NCBI GenBank assembly: GCA_033725935.1
Contig: MU867081.1
Span: 186,001-250,000, forward strand
From: Cladorrhinum sp. PSN259
Lineage: Eukaryota; Ascomycota; Sordariomycetes; Sordariales; Podosporaceae
Length of the DNA: 64,000 nucleotides
Direction of reading: 5' to 3'
Shown: positions 33,551 to 43,084 of the stretch, piece after piece
Layout: each line of letters starts with the position of its first letter
Numbering within the stretch: the stretch's first letter is position 1
Translations under genes and position numbers: made by a program
The notes under the pieces: model-generated
Seen by the model: only the letters and a program-made list of their open reading frames with translations
The model's database searches: none
Told to the model about the DNA's origin: nothing

Positions 33551-34933
33551 TCAATGGCCCACCTGCTTCTGCAGCGACTCACTATACCGAGCCCCCTGCG
33601 GCTTGGCCTCTTCGGCGATGCGGCGCACCTCGGCCATGTCGGCCTCGGTCAGCTCGACTCCGCGTGACGCCCAGTTCTCCTCGAGCCGGTGGGCCTTGGT
33701 GGTGCCCGGGATAGCGATGAAGCCCTGGGCGGCGACCCAGGCGAGGGCGACCTGCGTCGTAGTGCAGCCCTTTTTGGCAGCGAGCTTTTGCATCTCGTGG
33801 ACGATGGCGCGGTTCTTGTAAAAGTTGTCGCCTTGGAACTTGGGGACTATTGACGGGAGTGAGAGAAATAAATAAGCATGTATTCTCTCTTGTTCGGCGG
33901 TTTGAGGGAAGAAGGGAGAGGGGGAGGGGACAGGAACAGGGAACTCACTGCTGCGGCGGCCGTCGTTGGGGGCAAAGTCGTCGGGACTGTTGTACGCAAA
34001 GTCGTCGACCAGCCACCCGTGTCCCAGCGGGCCGTAAGCCACGTAGGCCACGCCGAGTTCTCGGGCAGCGTCGATCAGGCCATCCGTCTCGTGCAGCGTC
34101 TCGAAAGCCGAGTACTCTGCCTGGACGGCGTCAATCTTGGCGACTGCGAACGCGTTAGTAGACCGTGTCATGTCGTCTGGTGTCTAAAACTGCAGTCGTA
34201 AAATGGTCTTACTGGAGTGTGCTTTGCGCAAGGTCGCAGCCGAGCATTCCGAGAGCCCAATGTATTTCGTCTTGCCCGTCCTTCGCAGCTCGTCGAGGAC
34301 GAGAATCGACTCTTCAAGGGGCGTATCTGGAACGAGACCGTCAGTGTTATTGTGTTACACAAAGTCACGCAAGGTAAGGAACTCGGTGTCATCGTACTCG
34401 GATCAATGCGATGGAGGTAGTACAGGTCAGGAGCGGATCCGAGCCTCTCAATAGTGCCCTCGATGTATTCCCTGATGTGGGCAGGCTTGTTGGTGACGGT
34501 CATCTGCGGAGTGCTCATGTCGAGAGCCTTCTGGGGTAGAACGATACCGCACTTGGACGCAACTGCGGGAAACAATGCGGCGTCAGCGCCTAACCACAAC
34601 TCACAAACACGAGATAAGCGAAAAGTGAGACGGAAGCGTACGGAAGACCTTGTCGCGAACATTGTGTTTGCGGATAAAGTCCCCCAGGAGTTTCTCGTTG
34701 ACTCCGGCCCCGTAGATAACCTTGTCAAGTCCAGTCAGTAATTGCCTTGATGTCAAGAGAAACTACGGACATACTGCCGTGTCCCAGAATGTGCAGCCAA
34801 GTTCAAGGGCTTTGAGCAGAACCGGCTCGGCTTCTTCCAGGCTGAGGTTGGTCCCGAGGCCATGGTTGAAACCCATTGCCCCGAAGCCAGGGACCGGGAC
34901 CTCGATATCACCAAAGGGGAGCGTTTTGACCAT
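33551..34933 (-). CDS. Aldo-keto reductase
   Basis: Six exons (34933-34775, 34720-34642, 34562-34398, 34326-34213, 34143-33949, 33846-33551) with good borders give about 335 residues. The four catalytic residues are visible: Asp in CTFWDTA, Tyr in VIYGAG, Lys in LASKCGIVLP and His in LYYLHRID. The coenzyme-binding C-terminus has IPGTTKAHRLEENW. The start MVKTLPFGDIEVPVPGFG is standard. The enzyme reduces aldehydes or ketones with NADPH in the cytosol; sequence style is that of the yeast/plant auxin-induced-like AKR group. Six exons in 1.4 kb is intron-rich for this window. The P450 follows upstream on the same strand after 1.3 kb of repeats. Confidence 0.92.
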
Positions 34934-35078
34934 GGTGAAATATACTTCTCGCGGTTGCTTCGCTCAAATTGAGGTTCGAGCGCAAATTATTTCCCTTAAG
35001 CCCATCACTTTTAAAGGTTGAGCGTAAGGAGTGGCCTGCCGGAGGTAGACAACATTATCTCCGAAACAGCACACATAC

Positions 35079-35139
35079 GGCGATAAGCCACAGGGTTTAA
35101 CGCCGATATACCACAGGTTTAACGCCGATATACCACAGC
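35079..35139 (+). repeat. 22-bp tandem repeat
   Basis: Two and a half copies of a unit reading CGATATACCACAGGTTTAAC plus GC, the first copy slightly changed. Too short for a promoter-array claim; may be slippage in decayed DNA. Confidence 0.7.
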
Positions 35140-35525
35140 CACTTTCCAACCGAATGGAGGCCGGGCTGGGTTGTTGCTCCGTCAAGGTCGACAGGCTTCC
35201 AGGCTTCCTGCGCCACCGGGAGATTGTGTAGCAACTAGTTTGACTTTCACATACTAAGTCTATGTACTATTTGCGAGCACTACTTCGAAAGAGCGGCTTC
35301 CACCAAGAAAAGCGACTCCCAGCGTTGCCCCACCATTACTAAGAAAGTCAGCCTTTGAAGCAGCCGTCAAAGGCCTCTTTGGAAAAAGAGCCTTCTTTGC
35401 GACATACTTCGAAAGACCTTTCTTTCCACCAAAAGCGACTTTCCACTAAGAAAGCGATCTCACCCAAAAGGCGACTTTCCACCGCTTTCCACAGCTACCA
35501 GGAAAGACCTACCGTCAAGATGAGT

Positions 35526-35549
35526 GGCTTCCACGCGCGCGTGGAAGCC
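35526..35549. repeat. Perfect 24-bp palindrome
   Basis: Half-site GGCTTCCACGCG followed at once by its reverse complement. It has a central CGCGCG and no loop, so it would suit a dimeric DNA-binding protein or be the end of a mobile element. It sits at the border between the purine-rich repeats and the AT-rich block. Confidence 0.8.
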
Positions 35550-35639
35550 GAACCCCTCAACACAATACCGTGCGCGCCCCCCTCTCAGAAGCCCACACTT
35601 GATAACTTCAGCTATATACCTGCGCACCTGCGTGGCAGT

Positions 35640-36060
35640 GTTGGACCAAATAAAAGAAAGAAAATAAATAAAAGGAATAAATTTAAAATAAAAGATTACC
35701 TACTATAATTCTTAATTATATACGCTTAAAGTAAATGCTTTAATAATTATCCTTATTATTATCTAACGATAATTAAAGATATCGTGAGATCTTAAGTATA
35801 GGCGTTATCGTAACGCCTGCGACTAAATCGTGCCTTATTAAGCGAGTTATATATAAAGTGTAGGAGGGTATAGGTTTTTCACCCAGCTAGATCACTGGCA
35901 TGGTTTTCCTGTACAATAAGATAGCTAGCAGGACCGGCGAACCTTTGACTAAAGGGCAATCGGTAGTACGAAATATTATTTATATATAAAGTGTATATAT
36001 TATATAATAATTATTCGGGTTTTATTTTTTTTCTTCCGGTTATGCCCAATAACGCTCTCA
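35640..36060. other. AT-rich block, probably RIP-mutated relic
   Basis: Base composition drops abruptly to mostly A and T with many TA steps (for example TTATATATAAAGTGTA near 35847 and 35980), unlike both sides. This is typical of RIP-mutated transposon remnants in Sordariomycetes. No frame or terminal repeat is left to classify it. Confidence 0.55.
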
Positions 36061-36240
36061 CGTACATCACACAATCACCGCTTCCTACACTTTGGATTTT
36101 ATCGCTCTCACCTAGGATTGTACTCTATAAGTGTTTTTCGGAAACATATATGGACATGTCCATTCACGACCCATCACTCGTTTAAGAAACTAATGCAAGA
36201 AGAAGCACCATCCAATATAATATCAAGTCCTGCTACTAGT

Positions 36241-37866
36241 CTACATCTTCCGCCTCACTCGAATCTTTTGATCTACATTAGGCACGTTGACATTCAATAG
36301 TGTCTTCTTCGTCTCCTTTTTGAACCCAGCTCCGTCATCGTCGGCGGCAGTTTCAACCAATTGGACATCATAGTTTAGCACAACATATGATAAAGCCTGC
36401 TTCAGAATCTCCATTGCATAATGCCTTCCGGGGCATCCGTGTTTTCCATACCCAAAGAAAAGCAGATTCTTGCGCATATCATCAGTTCTTCCCCCCTCCC
36501 CTCTCGACTCCCGAGAGAACCGTAAAGCATCAAACTCGTCAGCTTTGGGACCAAACACGCTCTCGTCTCTGTGCATATCCTGGGTCGGAAAGACGACACG
36601 TGTTCCGCGGGGCAGCCTATAACCGTGTCCAGCACTTGGCTTGTCAGAAATCGGGATGTGCAGGCTGTCGACGACAACATCTCGTGCTAAGCTGGTAACG
36701 CTGATATTGTTGAGGCGCATGGACTCGTTGAGCGTCGATTCAAGATGAAAAGACTTGGCGTTATCGTCCGTCTGCGCCTGTTGGTTGCATTCGGCCTCGA
36801 GAGCGGCGAGGAATTCGTCTCGCTTGTTTCGGGGGCTCCCGTAAACGTCGGCAATGCAGTGGGTGAAAACGTAAACCATGCCCATGATGGACATGCTAGC
36901 CAGACCGAGGAGGCGGAGGGCGATGCGCTGGGGATCCATCTGGGTGGGGTCTCCTGTTCGAGCGCAACGGGAGATTGTCGACTCGATGAAGTCGTCGTCG
37001 ACGTGGCGACGAGCACCATCCTGCCGTTTCCGCATTCTTTCCTGGATGACGGGTACCATAATTTTCAGGCAGCGATATTGGTAAAACTTTGCTTGTATCC
37101 CAAAGAGGGGTCCCAAACTGGACCGTATCCAGCCGGGAGGGAGCGAGTTGACGAAGGCGGTACCAGTGATGACCGAACTGGCAAATTTACGCACCCAGTC
37201 AAGCAACTGCTCGTCACGAGAGAGCGTAGGACCGACGAGCGAGAGCATAGTTACGCGAGTGAAAATCTTTCCGCATGCGTCCCAGTTATTGAGTGTTGTC
37301 CAGCTGTTGTTGTCTTTTTTGTCTGGACCTACCCAGCAGGCGGTAAAGGCATCGTGCAGCGCTGCTGCCGTTAGACCGGCCAGCGAACGCACATTCTGGC
37401 GGGACATGTTGCGACGGACAACGTCAAACTGAATCGGATTATCGTAGACGTCAGGATCACTCAGCATGTACGGCAGCTGTATGGAATCGAGCTGGGCACG
37501 GTGAGCGGCGAGCTCGGCCTCGGGCCGGTTGAGGACGGACTCTAGCAGTGACGGAGGAAGCACCACCATAACCGATCCTGTCCACATGCTGGGTAAGGCA
37601 AAAGCCCTCTGAATTGGGGCTTTGGAGAAGCGTCTGTAGCCGTCATGGGCCCATTCTGATGTTGAGGTGAGAGAACGGAGGATAGCCAACGTCCAGGAAA
37701 TGATGTTGTTTTCATTGCTCGCCAAGTTGATACCGACGGTGACGATGTCTTTGAGGTCATCGTTTTGTTGTTTTCTGAATATCCGTAGTGACACAGCCAG
37801 GACGGTCAGGACGAGTACGAAAGCCGTAGCCAAGGAGGACGCTGAGAACCATGCCATCATGATCAT
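36241..37866 (-). CDS. Cytochrome P450 monooxygenase
   Basis: Single exon, about 541 residues from ATG 37866 (three Met lie within four codons). Residues about 5-25 form the membrane anchor (SSLATAFVLVLTVLAVSLRI). The heme-binding loop is FFGYGKHGCPGRHYA with the Cys ligand. The K-helix ExxR is in LESTLNESMRLNN, and the meander region shows FDALRFSRE. The I-helix (LLGLASMSIMGMVYVFTHC) lacks the usual acidic-Thr oxygen-activation pair. That is also seen in some fungal P450s of the CYP7/8-like groups, so function may differ from classical hydroxylation. It has no intron, unusual for a fungal P450 of this size. Endoplasmic reticulum location is expected. Confidence 0.93.
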   Translation of the reverse strand: MIMMAWFSASSLATAFVLVLTVLAVSLRIFRKQQNDDLKDIVTVGINLASNENNIISWTLAILRSLTSTSEWAHDGYRRFSKAPIQRAFALPSMWTGSVMVVLPPSLLESVLNRPEAELAAHRAQLDSIQLPYMLSDPDVYDNPIQFDVVRRNMSRQNVRSLAGLTAAALHDAFTACWVGPDKKDNNSWTTLNNWDACGKIFTRVTMLSLVGPTLSRDEQLLDWVRKFASSVITGTAFVNSLPPGWIRSSLGPLFGIQAKFYQYRCLKIMVPVIQERMRKRQDGARRHVDDDFIESTISRCARTGDPTQMDPQRIALRLLGLASMSIMGMVYVFTHCIADVYGSPRNKRDEFLAALEAECNQQAQTDDNAKSFHLESTLNESMRLNNISVTSLARDVVVDSLHIPISDKPSAGHGYRLPRGTRVVFPTQDMHRDESVFGPKADEFDALRFSRESRGEGGRTDDMRKNLLFFGYGKHGCPGRHYAMEILKQALSYVVLNYDVQLVETAADDDGAGFKKETKKTLLNVNVPNVDQKIRVRRKM

Positions 37867-38804
37867 GATGCGAACAGCGACTTCAATGTTGTCTGGCTTG
37901 ATTGCAGAGGAAGGTAGGTAGCTAACCACGAACTCCCTACGGTTACGTGGTGAGTGATTTGGGTCTCGTCACCCACCATTCTTCTCGTTCAGTTTACTCC
38001 GAGTTTACTCCGCCATGGAACTCGACTGGACCTATTACTGACGTGTTCCAGATAAACAATGAGACTTTGCAAGCCGAGTGTTGGTTGCTGCGCCGCAGAC
38101 TGCGGCGGCCGCTTGACGGTACCTCACCGACAAGAAGTGGGAACCTCTCCAAAAACGGACCGAAAGTCCCACGATGCTACCAACTTGAATCGGATCACGC
38201 ATAATGGCAAACGATTGGAAAGCATAGATTGAGCTTGACGGTTGACGCCATAAAAAAGAGATGGCGCATTTTACCGGTCCGCGCCGGCCCGCATCGCTTC
38301 ATGTTGTGCTCTCTCGAGAATATTCAGTGCAAGTGGCAGGTCAAGAGGGGAAATGTGCAGCTGGTTGGTGAAAAAGTGCATTTTCCCACTGTCTGGTGAA
38401 AAGGAGCATCTTCCGCACTGTCCCGTCTGCAGCAGGTTCTCCCAGCGGCATCTCACTAACATGAAGTCCATTTACAGTTGTGGGGCTTCTGCAGGAGAGT
38501 GGAGCTGATGCAGGGCGGTGGAGGGCAAGCAACTAGGCACACGGTACACCTATCTACCGACGTTAGCGCAAGTTTTCAGGGTACCTACTGTCGATACAAA
38601 ACCCCGGGCACGCACAAGATACTTGAGGGGGTGTGTGTGCAATTTCAGGCTGACGCTCTGCTGCCGGGTAGGGCTATGTAAGGTAGGACAGGATCGCCGA
38701 AATTTAATTGCTCAATTGCACAAGGCGGTACGTATATGTTTACATGTTTGAAGCCAGTGGCATCATCTTCCAAAGCCAAAACAAGGACACAGCGACACAG
38801 CATC

Positions 38805-39070
38805 ATGGCATCACAAACAGCCTCACAAACACCCCCACAAACACCAACCGTCTTCGTCTCAGGGGCTATTGGGAATATTGGTTGTGCCGTAACAAGGTTG
38901 CTCCGAGAACAGTATGGATGGGCCGTGAAATCCACAGTACGCGATGCCGATTCTCCCGGAGCAAAGGCTCTCACAGCCCTCGGTGTGCAGCTTCTCCAAG
39001 GCGACTAGGATAATGTGAACTCTCCGATAGCCGCCAAGCAGGCCGATCTGGATGCTGTACGCCCCTACGG
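38805..39070 (+). pseudogene. Broken NmrA-like / NAD(P)-binding protein fragment
   Basis: From ATG 38805 the frame encodes a Rossmann start (PTVFVSGAIGNIGCAVTRLL), then STVRDADSPGAKAL and VQLLQGD, the usual first 65 residues of an NmrA-family protein. It then hits TAG at 39006-39008. The frame continues for about 20 codons (DNVNSPIAAKQADLDA) before all similarity is lost. Family members usually have an aromatic residue after QGD, so a TGG-to-TAG change is possible (inference). The remaining 230 or so residues of the family are absent. Confidence 0.7.
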
Positions 39071-39284
39071 TACAGCACACAGGCCCCCAACCCCCTCCGT
39101 TGGATACTGAGTGATGCTCCAAGCTCCCCTTTGCCAACCCTTTACCTATTAAAGACCCCCAATAATCCACAACGGGTTTTCTCCTTCTGCTCACTTGTCC
39201 CGGCCCGCATCACACACACAAACAGATATACCATTTCTCATTACTCCCAATCAGGATTCATTTTCTTGGTCTACTTTACACAAA

Positions 39285-39746
39285 ATGGCAGCCGGCCTCC
39301 GCGAGCAAATTATTGCAACTGCCAAAGCCTGGGTCAAAGCGCACAACGATCGCGACGCCCAAGCCATCAAGTCCCTCTCTTCCTCCGACTTCGTCGCCCA
39401 CCTTCACCCGGCGTCCCTACCTCCGCAGGGAGACAAGGACGCGGAAGGGTACGCGGCCTTCCAGGCCCAAGCCTTCCCTCTGTTCGCAACCTACCACGCC
39501 GAGATCGTCGATGTGGTGGTCGACGAGTCGCAACTCAAGGCCGTCGTTTACCTCGACAGCAACGGCACCGCCGCCGTTCCGGGTGTCACAGATCCGTACA
39601 AGAACCAGTACGTGCACAAGTTGGCCTTGACCGAGGATGCCAAGCTGGTCAAGATGTTTGATTCATTTGTCGATAGCGCGGCCATGTTGGGCTTTATGGG
39701 CAAGGTGTTTGCTGCTACCGGTGGCGCACCTGAGGGTGGCAAGTAA
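39285..39746 (+). CDS. SnoaL-like (NTF2-fold) protein
   Basis: Single exon, 153 residues. The start LREQIIATAKAWVKAHNDRD and DFVAHLHPASLPPQGDKDAEGYAAF follow the SnoaL/ketosteroid-isomerase-like pattern: an N-terminal helix, a His-Pro turn and a curved sheet ending DAKLVKMFDSFVDS. Such proteins act as polyketide cyclases, dehydratases or isomerases, or have no known activity. ATG 39285 follows an AAAATGG context. The protein has no signal peptide. It stands alone between two relics. Confidence 0.82.
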   Translation: MAAGLREQIIATAKAWVKAHNDRDAQAIKSLSSSDFVAHLHPASLPPQGDKDAEGYAAFQAQAFPLFATYHAEIVDVVVDESQLKAVVYLDSNGTAAVPGVTDPYKNQYVHKLALTEDAKLVKMFDSFVDSAAMLGFMGKVFAATGGAPEGGK

Positions 39747-40319
39747 CCGAAGGCATTTGAAGGAGCACGGGTGGTCAGATCGAAATTAGCTCATGTAGTA
39801 TCGTGTGCAAATGATAGTTTTGGTTGATGAGGTTACCTCATCTATAGTGCTTGGGTGGTGCGACAGAATTGTTAGAATTCTCGAATACAGACAAGTCATT
39901 TGTGCTCCAAACTTTTCCCGGCTTGCTATCAAGGGCACCGAACCGTGTATACACCTACCTAGTGGGATGACTGCTGTTGTAGCTGGCCGTGATACAGATA
40001 TATCAAGACTCATTGGTAGTTAGAGAAGAAGATATAAAGGACCGTAATAAATCTTCTGACGGCTCCATTTTGTGACCAAAGCAAGGTAAGTAGGAACATG
40101 GGTCTTTATTACCGAAATGTACAAGTACGATCTCGTTGGGAATTTGCTTCGGTGCGTCAGGCTAACAGCGACCCGCGTACGCCGGGATGGGCCCGGACAT
40201 ATTCGTAAAACGAGGTTAGCACCACAAGCGCACTCAACTATCCCGGATCGCGGAATAACCACTTGAGCCAGACGACGGTAGGGTCCAGCCATCACGGAGA
40301 TGGATATGAAGGCAGTGCC

Positions 40320-40735
40320 GGGGTGACGGACAACATGACGCGGATACTGGGCCTGCCGGTCATGATCTGGGATTTTGCAGACGGGCTTCAGGCAACCTCT
40401 AGACGGGCTGTGGGCCAGAGAGATGTACTGGAGATGGGATACTACGTCTACACCTAGCAAGGTGACCTGGTGCGTCAATTTGTCTGGAGTCAAGCGGGAC
40501 TTGATTCGAAAGCTACGCCGCAGAAGCTGCACGAGTGCTGTCCTGTCCTACCAGTACTATCCCTTTGGCAGTTCCAGCTACACCACAACATCAACCCTCA
40601 GTGTCATTGGGGTTAGGAGGTCCGGTAGTGGCAAATCGGTTTCTTTTCTCGGGCAAGGAGGTCGACTCCGAGTCGGACTTGTACTTCTTTGGCGCGCGGT
40701 ACGTGGTGCCGTGGCTGGGGCGGTTGTTGTTGCTG
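40320..40735 (+). pseudogene. Relic of an RHS-repeat / Tc-toxin C-like protein
   Basis: Three fragments in three frames follow the order of an RHS core. The first, near 40340-40457, reads DFADGLQATSRRAV and YYVYT and then meets TAG at 40455-40457. The second, near 40546-40590, reads SYQYYPFGSSSYT. The third, at 40628-40724, reads FSGKEVDSESDLYFFGARY and then PWLGR. The FGARY and PWLGR elements mark the end of the conserved RHS core before the variable C-terminal region of these proteins. At least one stop and two frame changes break the gene. RHS/Tc-like genes occur in some fungi, probably by transfer from bacteria. No variable C-terminal effector region can be read after it. It is non-functional as it stands. 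Confidence 0.7.
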
Positions 40736-41431
40736 CTTCTACTATCGACTCATTATTTGTGTAGTACTTTGGAGATGACTGGGTAGGTGCAGTAGGTATA
40801 TATGTAGGTGTGCTTTACAACAACATACCTTTGACAAGTAACTTAGGAGCGGTCTCGGAAGTTAATCCCCGCAAACGCGTGGAGGAGTCGCCCGGGCGTG
40901 TTGCCTCAGATTATAGTGTCAATGACGGACAGCTTTGGGGCGGCATCCTCGGTGACGAGCCATAGTAGTAGCCGCCTGTGTCGTAGCCTAAGCTTATGAT
41001 GTCGAAAGTGACCTTGACGGCCCAGTGCGTGAGCAGAGGAAGTGGACAATCTTTTGGTTTCGTTTGCCTGGTTTGGATGACTGGGGAAGACTGTTGTTGG
41101 ACGGACTGGGGAATTGTTGCTCTGGATGAGTTGATCTGGCAGCTTCTCGGCATGGAGCCCAATTTAAGATCCTCGAGGGGGCCGAGGACAGTCTCGACGG
41201 TGATGTCAGTCATGGCTTCGTAGATGAGAAGAGAAAAGGTTTTAGGATGCAATCATTACTTTTGGTACGCAGTGATCTGAGATGAATTTGGTAGTAGAGG
41301 ATTGACACGATGGTAGATGCGGTTCCTGGAGTGATCGGGGGTCTCTGAAAACGTGGATGGGATGGAAGAGTTGAAGAACGACATCATTGGAGGTTATTCA
41401 TATCTGCATATTGCTAAAGTCTTGTCTGTAT

Positions 41432-43084
41432 CTAGGAACACCTCCAATTGGTTACATTGTAAATATCTCCGCTTCCCTTATAACTTGCTTTCGCCGGGTA
41501 CTTGCACAACGGGTGCTGCTTGACTCCCCCATCGGCGTTAAAAGTCGTTGCGGTAATGTTTTCCACCGCCTGCTTGTTCTCAACCCAATTCATCAAAGCA
41601 ACAAGGGCGTCGAACCTTCGATTATTCTCAAAGAAAGGGACCGACCACCCCTGCCCAAGGCCCAAGAACTTTTTGTTCTGGTACGCTTGTCCAGCGCCTC
41701 CCATCATCCAGGGCGCATTGATCTGAGGATCAGTAAAAAAGCAATGATACATGCCAGGGACGTAAAACAACCTCATAAAGTCATCCACCGATCCGCCACC
41801 CAACGCCCTGACCGTCTCGTCGTAATAAACCTGCGAAGTCCCCGTCGGCACGACGGAATCCGCCGTCCCATGGTAAATCATCACCTTGCCCTTTCTCTCC
41901 CTGAACTGCGAAACGTTGAACTGATCCGCCGTCGCATTGCCAGGATTGATCCTCTCCGAGTCCGCCAGCACCTGGGCCTCGTTCCAGTCATTCCTCACCG
42001 ACCAGTTCGGATTGTTATACAGCCAATACCGTTCGTAATCCCCATTAAACTCCGGCTCCGACGTGTTGGTCGCCAAATCAATCCCCAGTCCGTAAGCAGA
42101 CCATTGCGCCTCAGACCCCAACGGCATACCGGGAAACACCAACCTCCCACTCGCGTCCCTCCAATCGGCATACACGCTCCGGATGGTATTCACCTGGTCG
42201 CTCGTCAGACAGTTCGCCGGATCAGGGTTGGGACACGTAAACCCGCCAAAATCCAGCACGCATCCGGCGAAGGGATCAGCTGCCGTGCCGTTCTGCACTT
42301 CCGGTCTCGACAGGCACTGAGTCGACACGGCAGTCCGCAAGATGGCCAGCTGCTGGGCTCCCAGATACCCTGCCGTTCCCGCCCTATTGAGCGCGGCCAG
42401 CCTCGCAATCCAGGGAAACAGATGCTTCGTGTCCCAGGCCGGTGCGCCAACCAGCACGCCGTCAAACGCCTCGGGCGCCACCTGCATCTGCTTAAGCCCC
42501 TGCCGTCCGCCTGTCGAGCACCCGCTCCAGTACGAGTAGGTGATGTCCTTGCCGTAAAACCCCTGCACGAGCGTCTTGCCGATCTCAACGGAACCTTTTA
42601 GCGCTCTCCAGCCCCAATCCTGGAGCTTGTCGCGGTCATTGAGTCCCCAGCTCAGATTACCCTGCGTGGAACTGTGGCCCGTGTCCGTCGAGAGGGTCGC
42701 CATGCCGTAATGCGGTCCCACGGCCATGTCTGCCCAGTTGATCCCGCCCGCTTGGGCGTAGTTGCCTACCGCCAGGAACTTGGAGTTCCACGCGCAGCGT
42801 GTTGGCAGAAAGAGCCCGAAGCGGTAGGAGGAAGGCGAGCGGGAGACGCGGACTGTGACGGCGCAGACATTTGTGAGGTTCAGTGCTTCTTCGGGGTGGC
42901 CTAGGTTGCCTGGTTCAGCGTAGGTGCTTCCGGCGGCGAATTCCGTCGCCATTTCGATTGTCACGCCTGCGGGGAGGAAGGAGTTAAAGGTTGAGGATTC
43001 ACAGCGGAAGGTTTGGTTGCATGATTGGGCGGAGGAAGCAGAGGTCAGCAGGAGGGAGAGTAGGATGTAAGCTATGGGAGCCAT
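41432..43084 (-). CDS. Tannase / feruloyl esterase family protein, secreted
   Basis: Single exon, about 550 residues from ATG 43084. Residues 1-19 are a signal peptide (MAPIAYILLSLLLTSASS). The family's CS-D-HC pattern is complete: Cys-Ser in SYWSGCSTGGRQG (nucleophile Ser), Asp in HGTADSVVP and His-Cys in PGMYHC. The Cys pair forms the disulfide that links the catalytic loops. A calcium-binding-like loop occurs in the lid (DFGGFTCPNPDPANC). Several NxT/S sites fit secretion. The enzyme hydrolyses gallate or ferulate esters in plant cell-wall material and tannins outside the cell. Which of the two cannot be told from the sequence. Confidence 0.93.
   Translation of the reverse strand: MAPIAYILLSLLLTSASSAQSCNQTFRCESSTFNSFLPAGVTIEMATEFAAGSTYAEPGNLGHPEEALNLTNVCAVTVRVSRSPSSYRFGLFLPTRCAWNSKFLAVGNYAQAGGINWADMAVGPHYGMATLSTDTGHSSTQGNLSWGLNDRDKLQDWGWRALKGSVEIGKTLVQGFYGKDITYSYWSGCSTGGRQGLKQMQVAPEAFDGVLVGAPAWDTKHLFPWIARLAALNRAGTAGYLGAQQLAILRTAVSTQCLSRPEVQNGTAADPFAGCVLDFGGFTCPNPDPANCLTSDQVNTIRSVYADWRDASGRLVFPGMPLGSEAQWSAYGLGIDLATNTSEPEFNGDYERYWLYNNPNWSVRNDWNEAQVLADSERINPGNATADQFNVSQFRERKGKVMIYHGTADSVVPTGTSQVYYDETVRALGGGSVDDFMRLFYVPGMYHCFFTDPQINAPWMMGGAGQAYQNKKFLGLGQGWSVPFFENNRRFDALVALMNWVENKQAVENITATTFNADGGVKQHPLCKYPAKASYKGSGDIYNVTNWRCS

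Larger units (their letters stand above)
34934..36240. other. Repeat-rich and AT-rich intergenic region
   Basis: No intact gene. From left to right: a 22-bp tandem repeat near 35080-35139, a stretch of imperfect purine-rich repeats (words like TTTCCACCAAGAAAGCGAC) at 35280-35520, a perfect 24-bp palindrome at 35526-35549, and a sharply AT-rich block from about 35640 to 36060. A frame at 35355-35708 covers the repeats and ends in Lys/Asn-rich sequence; it is more likely a by-product of the repeats than a gene. Confidence 0.6.

Noticed and set aside
35355..35708. 117-codon plus-strand frame
   Set aside because: Built from imperfect purine-rich repeats and running into AT-rich DNA; no start context, domain or intron pattern.
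41387..42601. 404-codon plus-strand frame opposite the tannase gene
   Set aside because: Antisense shadow: Arg/Pro/His-rich and lacking any motif, while the minus frame has full catalytic residues.
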